In this document: positions 1 to 10,328 of the stretch, piece after piece
How positions within the stretch are numbered: the first letter of the stretch is position 1
Layout: each line of letters begins with the position of its first letter
Assembly (NCBI GenBank): GCA_964549735.1
Contig: CAZJWO010000066.1
Span: forward strand, 1 to 21,128
DNA: 21,128 nt
Reading direction: 5' to 3'
Source of the DNA: Glo-17 sp964549735
GTDB lineage: Bacteria > Krumholzibacteriota > Krumholzibacteriia > LZORAL124-64-63
Translations under genes and position numbers: made by a program
Notes under the pieces: generated by a model
The model's database searches: none
Seen by the model: only the letters and a program-made list of their open reading frames with translations
Told to the model about the DNA's origin: nothing

Positions 1-468
1 CCCGGCGGGACCTGCGACCTGGTGCGGTTCGAGACGCTCCTGGACAAGGCCCGCGTGGCGCGGCAAGCCGGCCGCCTGCTCGCCGAGCGGGCCCATCTGC
101 ATGACGCGCTGACCCTTTGGCGCGGTCCGTACCTGGCCGACGCGCCCTACGATCCGGGCGTCGAGGAGCAAGCCGCCGCGGTCAGGCAGCGCTTCCTACG
201 CGCCGCCGAGCGCCTGCTCGAGCTGCTGGCCGTACGGGGCGCCTGGGAGGACGTCGTCGAGCTGGCACGCCGCGCGCTGGCCGAGGATCCGGTGCACGAG
301 GCGTTCGCCCGTCATCTGCTGCTCGGCCTGCTGCGCCTGGGCCATCGCCAGGAAGTGCGGCGCGCGTACGCTGCCTTCGAGGCGCGCCTGGTGCGGGATC
401 TCGACCTCCTGCCGTCGGCGCGCCTGAAAGACCTCGCCGAGCAGGCGTATGCGCCCGTCGCCGAGTGA
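1..468 (+). CDS. C-terminal part of a BTAD-domain transcriptional regulator (5' end outside window)
   Basis: The reading frame is open from base 1 and ends at TGA 466-468, so the N-terminus lies upstream of the window. The visible 155 residues are helical, TPR-like repeats rich in Leu, Ala and Arg. The run DALTLWRGPYLADAPY followed by a block ending in LLPSARLKDLAEQAY is typical of the bacterial transcriptional activator domain (BTAD) found in SARP/DnrI/AfsR-type regulators. In that family the BTAD follows an OmpR-like winged helix, which would lie just upstream. The protein ends directly after the BTAD, so no C-terminal ATPase or TPR block follows. It could be a short SARP-type activator, or the tail of a large ATPase regulator carrying wHTH-BTAD at its C-terminus. 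Its target is unknown. The 222 bp to the next gene argue against one tight operon with fumC. Confidence 0.8.
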   Translation, partial: PGGTCDLVRFETLLDKARVARQAGRLLAERAHLHDALTLWRGPYLADAPYDPGVEEQAAAVRQRFLRAAERLLELLAVRGAWEDVVELARRALAEDPVHEAFARHLLLGLLRLGHRQEVRRAYAAFEARLVRDLDLLPSARLKDLAEQAYAPVAE

Positions 469-523
469 ATCGCGGTGAGTCCGGGGCTTGCGCCGCGTCT
501 CCGGTGTTGCGATGAACCGATGA

Positions 524-542
524 CAGGACTTGGATTGTCCTG
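524..542. other. Small dyad (6-bp stem) between regulator and fumC
   Basis: CAGGAC (524-529) and GTCCTG (537-542) form a perfect 6-bp inverted repeat around a 7-nt loop. No T-tract follows, so it is a poor terminator candidate. It could be an operator or part of the fumC leader. The rest of 469-690 shows no ORF, RNA or convincing promoter that I can support. Confidence 0.3.
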
Positions 543-690
543 GAACACCGTCCGCACGGCCTGGCAACGACCCGCCTGGAAACGTCTTGGCACGCCGCGT
601 TCACGATCGCGCGCTGGGCGGAGCAGTCGGCGGTCTGCGGCGCGACACGGCCCGATCGAACCCGCACGCCGGCGAGAGGAGCGGCCCATT

Positions 691-2088
691 ATGCAAGTAC
701 GCACCGAGACGGACGCCTTGGGCCCGGTGGCCGTGCCGGCCGGTGCCTATTACGGAGCACGCACGGCTCGCGCGCTGCCGCTTTTCCGCATCGGCTCCGA
801 ACGCTGGCCGCGACCGTTCCTGCGCGCGCTCGGTCTCGTCAAGCAGGCGGCGGCGCTGACCCTCGCGGATCTGGGCGAACTGGATCGGCGCCGAGCCGGC
901 TTGATCGCCCAGGCCGCCGCGGAGATGGCAGCCGGGAAGCTGGACGACCATTTTCCGTTGACCATCTGGCAGACCGGAAGCGGTACGCATACGAACATCA
1001 ACGCGAACGAAGTGCTGGCCAACCGCGCCAACGAACTGGCCGGACGACCTCGCGGCAGCTACGATCCCATCCACCCGCTCGACCATGTCAATCGCGCCCA
1101 ATCCTCCAATGATGTCATGCCGACCGCGATGCACGTCGCGCTGGCCGGCGAGATCGCGCGCTGTCTGATGCCGGCGCTGGCCAGGTTGGGCGACGAACTG
1201 ACAGCCCGGGCGCAGGCGTTCGCCGAGCTGGTGAAGGTCGGACGCACCCATTTGATGGATGCCGTGCCGCTCACCCTGGGTCAGGAGTTCGCCGCGTGGT
1301 CGACGCAGGTGCGTCAGGCGGAGGCGGGCCTGGGCGTCGCCTGCGATGGCCTGCACGCCGTGACACTCGGCGGCACGGCGGTCGGTACCGGCCTGAATGC
1401 GCCGGCGGGATATGCCGAGGCAGCCATCGCGCGCCTGGGGGAGTTGGCCGGCCTGCCGCTGCGGCCGGTCGAAGATCGTCTCGCAGCGCAGAGCGCGCAT
1501 GACGCGGTGATCCAGGCCTCCGCGGCTCTACGCACCGCGGCGGTCGCCCTGGTCAAGGTCGCCGGCGACGTGCGTCTGCTGGCTTCCGGGCCCCGGGCGG
1601 GTCTGGGCGAGCTGATCATGCCGTTGAACGAGCTGGGGTCGTCGGCCATGCCAGGCAAGGTCAATCCGACGCAGGCCGAGGCGCTGAGTCTCGTCTGCTT
1701 GCAGGTCTGCGGCAACGATCTGGCGACGACGCTCGGCGGCCTGCTCGGTCAACTGGATTTGAACACGTACAAGCCATTGCTCGTTCACAATACGCTGCAG
1801 AGCACGCGCCTGCTCGCCGACGCGTGCGAGAGCTTCCGAGTCTTCGCGGTGACCGATCTGCAGGCCGACGGCCGGCAGATCGCGCAGCAACGCGAGCGCT
1901 CGCTCGGCGCCGCCGCGGCGCTCGTCAGGCTGATCGGCGACGAACGCACCGCCGCCGCGGTCTTGCACGCGCGACAGCATGATCTGAGCCTGCGCGAGGC
2001 CGTCGCGCGACTCGGCCTCATGTCGGACCAGGATTATGATCGCGCGATGGCCGCGCTGCTGCCCGATCGGCAGCGGCCGCTCATTTGA
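691..2088 (+). CDS. fumC: Class II fumarate hydratase (fumarase C)
   Basis: This enzyme interconverts fumarate and L-malate in the cytosolic TCA cycle without an Fe-S cluster. The 465-residue length matches class II fumarases. Visible family motifs are QTGSGTHTNINANEV near residues 90-105, HPLDHVNRAQSSNDV, GRTHLMDAVPLTLGQE with catalytic H187, and the superfamily signature GSSAMPGKVNP at residues 316-326, which carries the catalytic serine loop. The C-terminal LDLNTYKPLLVHNTLQSTRLL block is also typical. The frame is open further upstream (to 475), but that stretch is arginine-rich and lacks family similarity. ATG 691 follows GAGAGGAG (674-681) and starts exactly where fumarase similarity begins. 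Aspartase and other superfamily members are less likely because of the IWQTGSGT and HPLDHVN blocks. With maeB in the same window it gives two malate-handling enzymes, though they are not co-transcribed. Confidence 0.95.
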   Translation: MQVRTETDALGPVAVPAGAYYGARTARALPLFRIGSERWPRPFLRALGLVKQAAALTLADLGELDRRRAGLIAQAAAEMAAGKLDDHFPLTIWQTGSGTHTNINANEVLANRANELAGRPRGSYDPIHPLDHVNRAQSSNDVMPTAMHVALAGEIARCLMPALARLGDELTARAQAFAELVKVGRTHLMDAVPLTLGQEFAAWSTQVRQAEAGLGVACDGLHAVTLGGTAVGTGLNAPAGYAEAAIARLGELAGLPLRPVEDRLAAQSAHDAVIQASAALRTAAVALVKVAGDVRLLASGPRAGLGELIMPLNELGSSAMPGKVNPTQAEALSLVCLQVCGNDLATTLGGLLGQLDLNTYKPLLVHNTLQSTRLLADACESFRVFAVTDLQADGRQIAQQRERSLGAAAALVRLIGDERTAAAVLHARQHDLSLREAVARLGLMSDQDYDRAMAALLPDRQRPLI

Positions 2089-2114
2089 CACCTGGTCGGC
2101 TCCATACCTAGCCT
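2085..2114 (+). promoter_or_regulatory. Candidate sigma70-like promoter for pncA-pncB
   Basis: A perfect -35 TTGACA (2085-2090) overlaps the fumC stop codon. An 18-bp spacer leads to TAGCCT (2109-2114), which keeps the three most conserved -10 positions. A start near 2121 would leave a leader of about 38 nt before pncA. The -10 is weak, so this is only moderate support. Confidence 0.35.
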
Positions 2115-2158
2115 GTGAGGAGGAGCACGTTCATACCATCGACCCGAGGAGGTTCGTG

Positions 2159-2746
2159 ATGGCGAACCCTTCCGATTCCGGGTCCGTGTTCAGCGATGGC
2201 GACGCGCTTCTCGTCGTCGACGTACAGCGGGACTTCTGCCCCGGGGGCGCCCTTGCCGTACCGTCCGGGGACCGGATCCTGCCGACGCTGAACCGTTGGC
2301 TGGCGGCCGCGGAGCGCGCGGAGGTGCCGGTCTTCGCTTCCCGCGACTGGCACCCGGCAGACCATTGCAGCTTCACGGCGCGAGGCGGACCATGGCCGCC
2401 GCATTGCGTGCGTGATACCGAGGGCGCGCTCTTCCACGAGGATCTGGGCCTGCCTGATTCGGCGATCATCCTCGACAAGGGCCAGGCTCGCGATCGCGAC
2501 GCGTACTCGGCGTTCGAGGCGACAGGCATCCGGAGCCACTTGCGCGAACTCGCCGTGCGCCGGCTGTTCATCGGCGGACTGGCTCTGGACGTCTGCGTGC
2601 ACGCGACGGTGCTCTCGGCTCTCGATTACGGCCTGGACGTCCGCTTGCTGCTTGGCGGCACGCGGTCGTTCGACGTAGCGAAGGCGCTCCGCTGTCTCGA
2701 GGAGATGAAGCGCCGCGGCGTCGTGTTCGTCGAGGGGGTTCCGTGA
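2159..2746 (+). CDS. pncA: Nicotinamidase (isochorismatase-fold amidohydrolase)
   Basis: This enzyme hydrolyses nicotinamide to nicotinate and ammonia in NAD salvage. The 195-residue protein has the full catalytic triad of the family: D21 in LLVVDVQRDF, K107 in ILDKG, and C146 in LDVCVHATV. The SRDWHPADHCSF segment supplies the metal-binding Asp and His residues that separate nicotinamidases from other isochorismatase-fold enzymes. ATG 2159 follows a strong CGAGGAGG (2145-2152). The frame extends upstream into the fumC 3' end, but that part has no similarity to the family. The stop overlaps the GTG start of pncB by 4 nt. The downstream gene uses the product nicotinate, which strongly supports nicotinamide as the substrate. 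Confidence 0.93.
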   Translation: MANPSDSGSVFSDGDALLVVDVQRDFCPGGALAVPSGDRILPTLNRWLAAAERAEVPVFASRDWHPADHCSFTARGGPWPPHCVRDTEGALFHEDLGLPDSAIILDKGQARDRDAYSAFEATGIRSHLRELAVRRLFIGGLALDVCVHATVLSALDYGLDVRLLLGGTRSFDVAKALRCLEEMKRRGVVFVEGVP

Positions 2747-4074
2747 CGCATCATCCACACGCCGCGGCGCCAACGCTGTTCGTGGACCTCTACGAGCTGA
2801 CGATGGGCGAGATCTATCATCGCCGGCGCCTCGACCGGACGGCGGTCTTCGAAGCCTTCTACCAGCACCTGCCCGACCAGCGCAACTACGTGGTCGCTTG
2901 CGGGCAGGAACGGATCCTCGATTTCATCGAGACGTTGCCGTTCGCGTCGCGCAGCCTCGACTACCTGCGCAGCCTGCGTCTCTTCAGCGAATCCTACCTG
3001 GAGACGCTCGGTCGCCTGCGATTCACCGGCGACATCCTGGCCATCCCAGAGGGCACGGTCGTATTCCCAGACGAGCCGATCGTGCAAGTCGTCGCGCCGC
3101 CGCTCGAAGCGCAACTCCTGGAGACCTTCCTGCTCAACCAGCTGCACGTGCATTGTCTGGCGGCGACCAAGGCCTTGCGGGTGGTCGACGCGGCGGCCGG
3201 CCGTGGCGTGATCGATTTCGGCTCGCGGCGGGCCCACGGCCTGGACGCCGCTCTCGCGGTGGCGCGGTTGACCTGGGCCGCCGGTGGCGCGGGCACGTCC
3301 AACCTGCTGGCTGGCCGCGCCTGGGGCATTCCCGTGTTCGGCACCATGGCCCACAGCTTCGTTTCGCTCTTCGACCGCGAAGAGGACGCTTTCCGCGCCT
3401 ACGCGCAGACTTTCCCCGGCAGCACGCTGCTCGTCGACACGTATGACACCCTGGCCGCGATCGAGCGGATCGTGCGCCTGCGCGCCGGGCTGGGTGAAGC
3501 GTTCTCGATCGGCGGCATCCGCCTCGATTCGGGCGACCTCCTTACGCTGGCTCGCCGGGCTCGCCATATCCTCGACGAAGGCGGCCTGCAGGGAGTGAAG
3601 ATCTTCGTCTCGAGCGATCTCGACGAAGACGCCATCGCGGAGCTGGTGGCCGCCGGCGCTCCGATCGATGGCTTCGGCGTCGGCTCGCGTCTGGTCCAGT
3701 CGGCCGATGCGCCCGGCCTCGATCTCAAGTACAAGCTGGTCGCGTACGACGGGCGGGCGCGGAGCAAGCGCTCGACCGGCAAGGCCTATCTCGGCGGTCG
3801 CAAGCAGGTGTTCCGCCGCTGGCGGGACGGACTGCTGGCGGGCGACGAACTGCAGCCGTACGGCCGGGTGCCGGCGGATCCGTCCGACATGAAGCCCCTG
3901 CTGCGTCCTCTGGTTCTTGACGGCCGTCCCGTGGCGGGCGCCCGCACCGAACTCGCCGCGCTCCGCGCCCGGATGGCGGCCGAGTTGTCGACCCTGCCCG
4001 CGGCGCTGCGCGCGCGCGAACGAGCGCTTCCCGCGTATCGCGTCGTCGTCCATCCCGAACTTCGCGCGACTTGA
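2743..4074 (+). CDS. pncB: Nicotinate phosphoribosyltransferase
   Basis: This enzyme converts nicotinate and PRPP, with ATP hydrolysis, to nicotinate mononucleotide, the second step of Preiss-Handler NAD salvage. It has 443 residues. Motifs read in order: LFVDLYELTMGEIY at the N-terminus, DFGSRRAHGLDAAL near residues 156-170, GTMAHSF with H204 in the position of the phosphorylated histidine, LVDTYDTL, IRLDSGDL around D262-L266, IFVSSDLDEDAI, FGVGSRLV, and LDLKYKLV. The start is GTG 2743, overlapping the pncA stop (GTGA), with GAGGGGG (2732-2738) as ribosome binding site inside pncA. This indicates translational coupling, so nicotinamidase and its follow-on enzyme are made together. No oddities were seen in length or motifs. 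Confidence 0.93.
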   Translation: MTHHPHAAAPTLFVDLYELTMGEIYHRRRLDRTAVFEAFYQHLPDQRNYVVACGQERILDFIETLPFASRSLDYLRSLRLFSESYLETLGRLRFTGDILAIPEGTVVFPDEPIVQVVAPPLEAQLLETFLLNQLHVHCLAATKALRVVDAAAGRGVIDFGSRRAHGLDAALAVARLTWAAGGAGTSNLLAGRAWGIPVFGTMAHSFVSLFDREEDAFRAYAQTFPGSTLLVDTYDTLAAIERIVRLRAGLGEAFSIGGIRLDSGDLLTLARRARHILDEGGLQGVKIFVSSDLDEDAIAELVAAGAPIDGFGVGSRLVQSADAPGLDLKYKLVAYDGRARSKRSTGKAYLGGRKQVFRRWRDGLLAGDELQPYGRVPADPSDMKPLLRPLVLDGRPVAGARTELAALRARMAAELSTLPAALRARERALPAYRVVVHPELRAT

Positions 4075-4167
4075 ACGGGCGGTTTCGGCCCCGCGGCTCC
4101 ATGTTCCAGCAAGAGCATTCACGGCGTGCGGGGGCCCCGCTGCGCGCGAACCAACCGGGAGTTGCCC

Positions 4168-5505
<1,338 letters not shown>

Positions 5506-5520
5506 AGAGCGCGCCGTTAA

Positions 5521-5542
5521 CCCGGATTATTCATGAAGGGCC
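5521..5542 (+). repeat. Left terminal inverted repeat of the MITE-like element
   Basis: This 22-bp arm starts CCCGGATTATTCATGA directly after TTAA. It matches the complement of 5677-5698 with no mismatch. Counting the flanking TTAA, the symmetric match is 26 bp. Confidence 0.9.
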
Positions 5543-5676
5543 TGCTGCGGAAGGCGACATGCTCGCCAGAGAGCGCGTTCTCGGTTCGACTCGGTCAACG
5601 TCCCGCACCGGGTACGTCTCCCTCGTCGACCCCCGCGATCCCGCTCTCTGGCAAACATCTCCCACATCCTCGCTAC

Positions 5677-5698
5677 GGCCCTTCATGAATAATCCGGG
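5677..5698 (-). repeat. Right terminal inverted repeat of the MITE-like element
   Basis: This is the exact reverse complement of 5521-5542, followed directly by TTAA at 5699-5702. Symmetry stops outside the TTAA copies, as expected for a target-site duplication. Confidence 0.9.
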
Positions 5699-5770
5699 TT
5701 AAAGTACGGGGAAAGCGGTGAGGCGGTCTCTCCGCGCGCGACGCCGGCCGCGAATGCTCCAGCCAACGAT

Positions 5771-5805
5771 CGAGCCGGCCGGGCATCGCGTCCCCGGCCG
5801 GCTCG
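5771..5805. terminator. Strong GC hairpin, likely shared terminator of convergent units
   Basis: CGAGCCGGCCGGG (5771-5783) pairs perfectly with 5793-5805 over 13 bp around a 9-nt loop. On the plus strand it is followed by CGCTTTCC, a short T run. It sits 33 bp beyond the maeB stop on the opposite strand and after the KamA-like gene and MITE on the plus strand, so it could end transcription from both sides. The T-tract is short, so Rho-independent function is likely but not certain. Confidence 0.6.
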
Positions 5806-5838
5806 CGCTTTCCTGAACCAGGACAAGGGGCCCGCCGG

Positions 5839-8091
<2,253 letters not shown>

Positions 8092-8143
8092 GATCCGGGG
8101 TCCTTTCATGGTGGAGGGTTCGCGAGCCTGGTTTCGGCTGCAG

Positions 8144-8172
8144 ATTGTCCACCATTCCCCGGACGTTGTCCA
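8144..8172 (-). promoter_or_regulatory. Candidate sigma70-like promoter for maeB
   Basis: On the minus strand, TGGACA (8172-8167; 5 of 6 to the -35 consensus), a 17-bp spacer and GACAAT (8149-8144; 4 of 6 to the -10) precede maeB. A start near 8137 would give a leader of about 45 nt. This suggests maeB can be transcribed independently of the ferredoxin-like gene upstream. Confidence 0.45.
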
Positions 8173-8183
8173 GCCGGGTCGTG

Positions 8184-8202
8184 CGCGCGCTCGTCGCGCG
8201 CG
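8184..8202. terminator. GC hairpin after the ferredoxin-like gene, possible weak terminator
   Basis: CGCGCGC (8184-8190) and GCGCGCG (8196-8202) form a 7-bp stem around a 5-nt loop, 26-44 bp beyond the ferredoxin-like stop. No T-tract is visible, so this is only a candidate terminator or attenuating structure between that gene and maeB. Confidence 0.3.
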
Positions 8203-8227
8203 GCGGCCGTGGCGCGGCGCGGCGCGC

Positions 8228-9067
8228 TCAAACGGCGCCGAAAACGACCTTCTCGCCCAGATACCGGCCGTCGACGCCGATCGTCGCTTCGGCGACCTGC
8301 AGGTCATCGCGGCCGCACAGGCGGGCGGCTTCGACGGTCATCGCGGTCAGGCCGCTGCAGCAGGGCACCTCCATGCGCACGACCACGGCGCGCGGGATCG
8401 AGGGCTCCGCGAGGATCGCCGCGAGCTTCTGGACGTATCCCTCGCTGCGGTCGAGCTTGGGGCAGGCGACCACGATGCCCCGGCCGCGCACGAAACGCCA
8501 CTGCGCGTCGGGCATCGCCACGGGCGAGCACGTGCTCAGCACGCAGAGCTCGCGGTCCTTGAAGAACGGCGCCTGCGGCGGCACCAGGTGCAGCATGATC
8601 GGCCACTGGCCGAGGTTCGGCGGGATCACGGCGTCGGGGAAAGCGGGTGCTCCCTCGACCGGCGGCGGGTTGGGGGAGGAGGGGGAGACGCCACCGCCAG
8701 CCGCCGGAAGCACCCGCATTCTCGTGCCGGGGCAACCGCCGCCGTGCGGCGGCCGCGCCGGGGTCGGCCTGGTGTCATGGCGGGCAGATGCCGCGTCGAA
8801 CTCGGCCAGCCCTTCGTGCCCGCGCAAGCGGGCGACATGGACGCGGGTGGCCACGGGGTCGTAATCCGGGACCTCGCGCTCCACGATGGTCAGGGCGCCG
8901 GTCGGGCAGGTGCCCACGCAGTCGCCGAAGCCGTCGCAGAAGTCTTCGCGCACCATCTTGGCCTTTCCGTCGATGATTTGCAAGGCTCCTTCGGCGCAGC
9001 CGACGACGCAATCACCGCAGCCGTTGCACAGGGCTTCGTCGATGTCGATGATCTTCCGGATCGCCAT
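8228..9067 (-). CDS. Two-cluster 4Fe-4S ferredoxin-like protein with Cys-containing C-terminal domain
   Basis: This 279-residue soluble protein begins with a ferredoxin fold. C14-NG-C17-GD-C20-VVG-C24 is a full 4Fe-4S motif. C44-DGFGD-C50-VGT-C54-P is a second motif that lacks one of the usual four cysteines, a pattern I recognise as normal for this protein family. A Pro/Gly-rich linker with HGGGCPG follows. The C-terminal half, from about residue 145 (QWPIMLHLVPPQAPFF), contains STCSP, VACPKLD and VPCCSG and has no clear enzymatic match. Such proteins are known as neighbours of hcp (hybrid cluster protein) and its CRP/FNR-type regulator HcpR in anaerobes. No hcp is visible here, but a CRP/FNR regulator is divergent. 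The likely role is electron transfer. ATG 9067 follows GGGAGG with suitable spacing. Confidence 0.8.
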   Translation of the reverse strand: MAIRKIIDIDEALCNGCGDCVVGCAEGALQIIDGKAKMVREDFCDGFGDCVGTCPTGALTIVEREVPDYDPVATRVHVARLRGHEGLAEFDAASARHDTRPTPARPPHGGGCPGTRMRVLPAAGGGVSPSSPNPPPVEGAPAFPDAVIPPNLGQWPIMLHLVPPQAPFFKDRELCVLSTCSPVAMPDAQWRFVRGRGIVVACPKLDRSEGYVQKLAAILAEPSIPRAVVVRMEVPCCSGLTAMTVEAARLCGRDDLQVAEATIGVDGRYLGEKVVFGAV

Positions 9068-9113
9068 GGCCCCTATCCTCCCGTCTGACGCGATGAGCGG
9101 TTGCTTGGCGGAC

Positions 9114-9119
9114 AGTATA
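9114..9119 (-). promoter_or_regulatory. Inferred -10 element of an FNR-type activated promoter for the ferredoxin-like gene
   Basis: TATACT on the minus strand (9119-9114; 5 of 6 to the -10 consensus) has no good -35. Assuming a start 7 bp beyond it, near 9107, the FNR-like palindrome is centred at -41.5. That is the standard class II activator position of CRP/FNR proteins. The predicted leader is about 40 nt. Confidence 0.5.
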
Positions 9120-9141
9120 GGCCCTGTATCGCCGGAAATCC

Positions 9142-9155
9142 TTGACCTTGATCAA
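9142..9155. promoter_or_regulatory. FNR-like operator TTGAC-N4-ATCAA in the divergent promoter region
   Basis: TTGACCTTGATCAA matches the FNR consensus TTGAT-N4-ATCAA at 9 of 10 defined positions. With flanking bases the palindrome is CTTGA-N6-TCAAG. The regulator encoded 24 bp downstream has the FNR-type recognition pattern E..SR, which reads TTGAT half-sites. The site therefore probably binds that protein and serves both divergent genes. Confidence 0.65.
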
Positions 9156-9170
9156 GTTTTTGCATATCTT
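9142..9170 (+). promoter_or_regulatory. Inferred autoregulated promoter of the CRP/FNR gene
   Basis: TTGACC (9142-9147), a 17-bp spacer and TATCTT (9165-9170) form a plausible promoter whose -35 lies inside the FNR-like palindrome. Binding there would block it, suggesting negative autoregulation. The expected start, near 9177-9179, coincides with the ATG. Confidence 0.45.
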
Positions 9171-9178
9171 AGGCAGCC

Positions 9179-9907
9179 ATGGAGAAACTGCGCCGCCCTC
9201 CCAGCGTGAAGGCCTCGTTGCTAGCGCGCTGCGATCTCTTCGCGGACCTGCCGTTGCCGCAGCTCTCGGCCCTGGCCGGCCTGGCGTCGCTGCGGCGGTA
9301 CGAACGCGGCGAGGTCCTCTTCCGGCAGGACAGCCCCGCCGCCGGCATGCATGTCATCACGCGCGGCCAGGTCGAGGTCTTCAGATCAGGCGGCGACGGT
9401 TCGCGACGCATGCTGCACCTCTTCGGGCCGGCAGAGGTCATCGGCGAGGTTCCGGTCTTCGCGGGAGGATCGCTGCCGGCCGCGGCGATGGCGTCGGCGC
9501 CCGTCGTCGAGGCGCTGTTCCTGCCGCGCGACGAGTTCCTGGATCTCGGCCGGCGGCGGCCGGAGATCCTGCTGCAGATGCTCGCGACGCTGAGCCGGCG
9601 CCTGCGCCAGTTCGTCGGGCAGATCGAATCCCTGGCGTCGCGTCCGGCGCCCGCGAGGCTGGCGGCGCGGCTGCTCGAGATGGCGCGCGCGCAGGTGCCG
9701 CCGGGCGAGCCGGCGCCGGCGGTCGTCCTGCCGGCCGGCAAGGCCAGCCTGGCACGCGCGCTGGGCATGGCGCCCGAAACGCTCAGCCGGCTGCTGCGGC
9801 GCTGGCGCGAGGCCGGGCTGGTGGCGGTCCAGCGGCGGACGATCCGCATCCTGCAGCCCGAGGCGCTGGCCCGGATCGCTGCGTCCGGCGGCTGTACCCC
9901 GCGGTGA
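9179..9907 (+). CDS. CRP/FNR-family transcriptional regulator (FNR-type recognition helix, no cluster cysteines)
   Basis: This 242-residue protein has an N-terminal cyclic-nucleotide-binding-type beta barrel, from about residue 18 (CDLFADLPLPQLSALA) through ITRGQVEVFR to FGPAEVIGEVPVF. A dimer helix follows around 140-160, then a winged helix near 165-235. The recognition helix contains E200-T-L-S203-R204, the same pattern as E. coli FNR (E209, S212, R213). Only two cysteines exist (C18, C239), so an FNR-type [4Fe-4S] sensor is not possible. Heme, a small ligand or thiol chemistry are alternatives. HcpR-type regulators, which control nitrosative-stress genes and a ferredoxin in anaerobes, are a good comparison. 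No clear Shine-Dalgarno precedes ATG 9179. It is followed on the same strand by dsrC after 85 bp and probably controls this locus. Confidence 0.88.
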   Translation: MEKLRRPPSVKASLLARCDLFADLPLPQLSALAGLASLRRYERGEVLFRQDSPAAGMHVITRGQVEVFRSGGDGSRRMLHLFGPAEVIGEVPVFAGGSLPAAAMASAPVVEALFLPRDEFLDLGRRRPEILLQMLATLSRRLRQFVGQIESLASRPAPARLAARLLEMARAQVPPGEPAPAVVLPAGKASLARALGMAPETLSRLLRRWREAGLVAVQRRTIRILQPEALARIAASGGCTPR

Positions 9908-9992
9908 TCAGGCGTTATCTTGGCGCGGCGGCGAGAGCGGCCGCGGCCGCCGGCGCCGCGGTCCGGCGGTGACAGCATGCGGAGGACGAACG

Positions 9993-10310
9993 ATGCCCAT
10001 CCTGAATCACGGCAGCATCAGCATCGAGGTCGATGACGACGGTTTCATGGTCGATCCCACGCTCTGGAACGAGCAGGTGGCCCTGGCGTTGGCCACCACC
10101 GAGGGCCTCGCCGCGTTGAGCGACGAGCACTGGTCGATCATGAACTACATCCGCGCGTACCACGCGCAGTTCGGCGTGGCGCCCATGGTGCGCAAGCTCT
10201 GCAAGGAAACCGGTTTCAAGCTCAAGGACATCTACACGCTCTTTCCCAGCGGGCCCGCCCGCGGCGCCTGCAAGGTGGCCGGCCTCGAGAAGCCGACCGG
10301 GTGCGTCTGA
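9993..10310 (+). CDS. dsrC: DsrC/TusE-family sulfur carrier protein
   Basis: This is a small cytosolic protein (105 residues) that carries persulfide or trisulfide sulfur on C-terminal cysteines. The C-terminal arm PARGACKVAGLEKPTGCV has both conserved cysteines, C93 and the penultimate C104, ten residues apart. That is the arrangement of true DsrC; TusE proteins, which act in tRNA thiolation, keep only the last one. The core WNEQVALALATTEGL and DEHWSIMNYIRAYHAQFG is typical. ATG 9993 follows a strong GGAGG (9981-9985) at 7 nt; the longer frame from 9969 lacks such a site. No dsrAB sulfite reductase or tus genes are in the window. The neighbour 18 bp downstream is a flavoprotein persulfide-reductase type enzyme, suggesting DsrC hands sulfur to or from it. 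Confidence 0.93.
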   Translation: MPILNHGSISIEVDDDGFMVDPTLWNEQVALALATTEGLAALSDEHWSIMNYIRAYHAQFGVAPMVRKLCKETGFKLKDIYTLFPSGPARGACKVAGLEKPTGCV

Positions 10311-10328
10311 CCAGCGAGAAGGACCCAC

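Larger units (their letters stand above)
5517..5702. mobile_element. MITE-like element, 178 bp with 22-bp terminal inverted repeats and TTAA target duplication
   Basis: TTAA (5517-5520) and TTAA (5699-5702) flank a 178-bp non-coding unit (5521-5698). The unit begins CCCGGATTATTCATGA and ends with the reverse complement. The first and last 22 bp are perfect inverted repeats. Inside, an 11-bp perfect inverted repeat (GCCAGAGAGCG at 5565-5575, complement at 5642-5652) extends the symmetry imperfectly to roughly 55 bp per arm. Its centre (about 5576-5641) has no coding capacity. The AT-rich ends contrast with the GC-rich surroundings. TTAA duplications are known from IS1380/piggyBac-type transposition, so a non-autonomous derivative mobilised in trans is the best reading; the family assignment is inference. 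It lies 11 bp after the KamA-like gene stop and could also form a transcript-end hairpin. Confidence 0.75.

Noticed and set aside
475..690. N-terminal extension of fumC
   Set aside because: The extra residues are Arg-rich with no fumarase similarity; ATG 691 has a good ribosome binding site and matches family length.
4075..4167. Promoter or terminator between pncB and the KamA-like gene
   Set aside because: No convincing -35/-10 pair or stem with T-tract is visible; left as undefined.
8228..9067. Missing cysteine in the second ferredoxin motif as a mutation
   Set aside because: The CDGxG-x-C-x3-CP form is normal for this protein family as I know it, so it is not treated as a defect.
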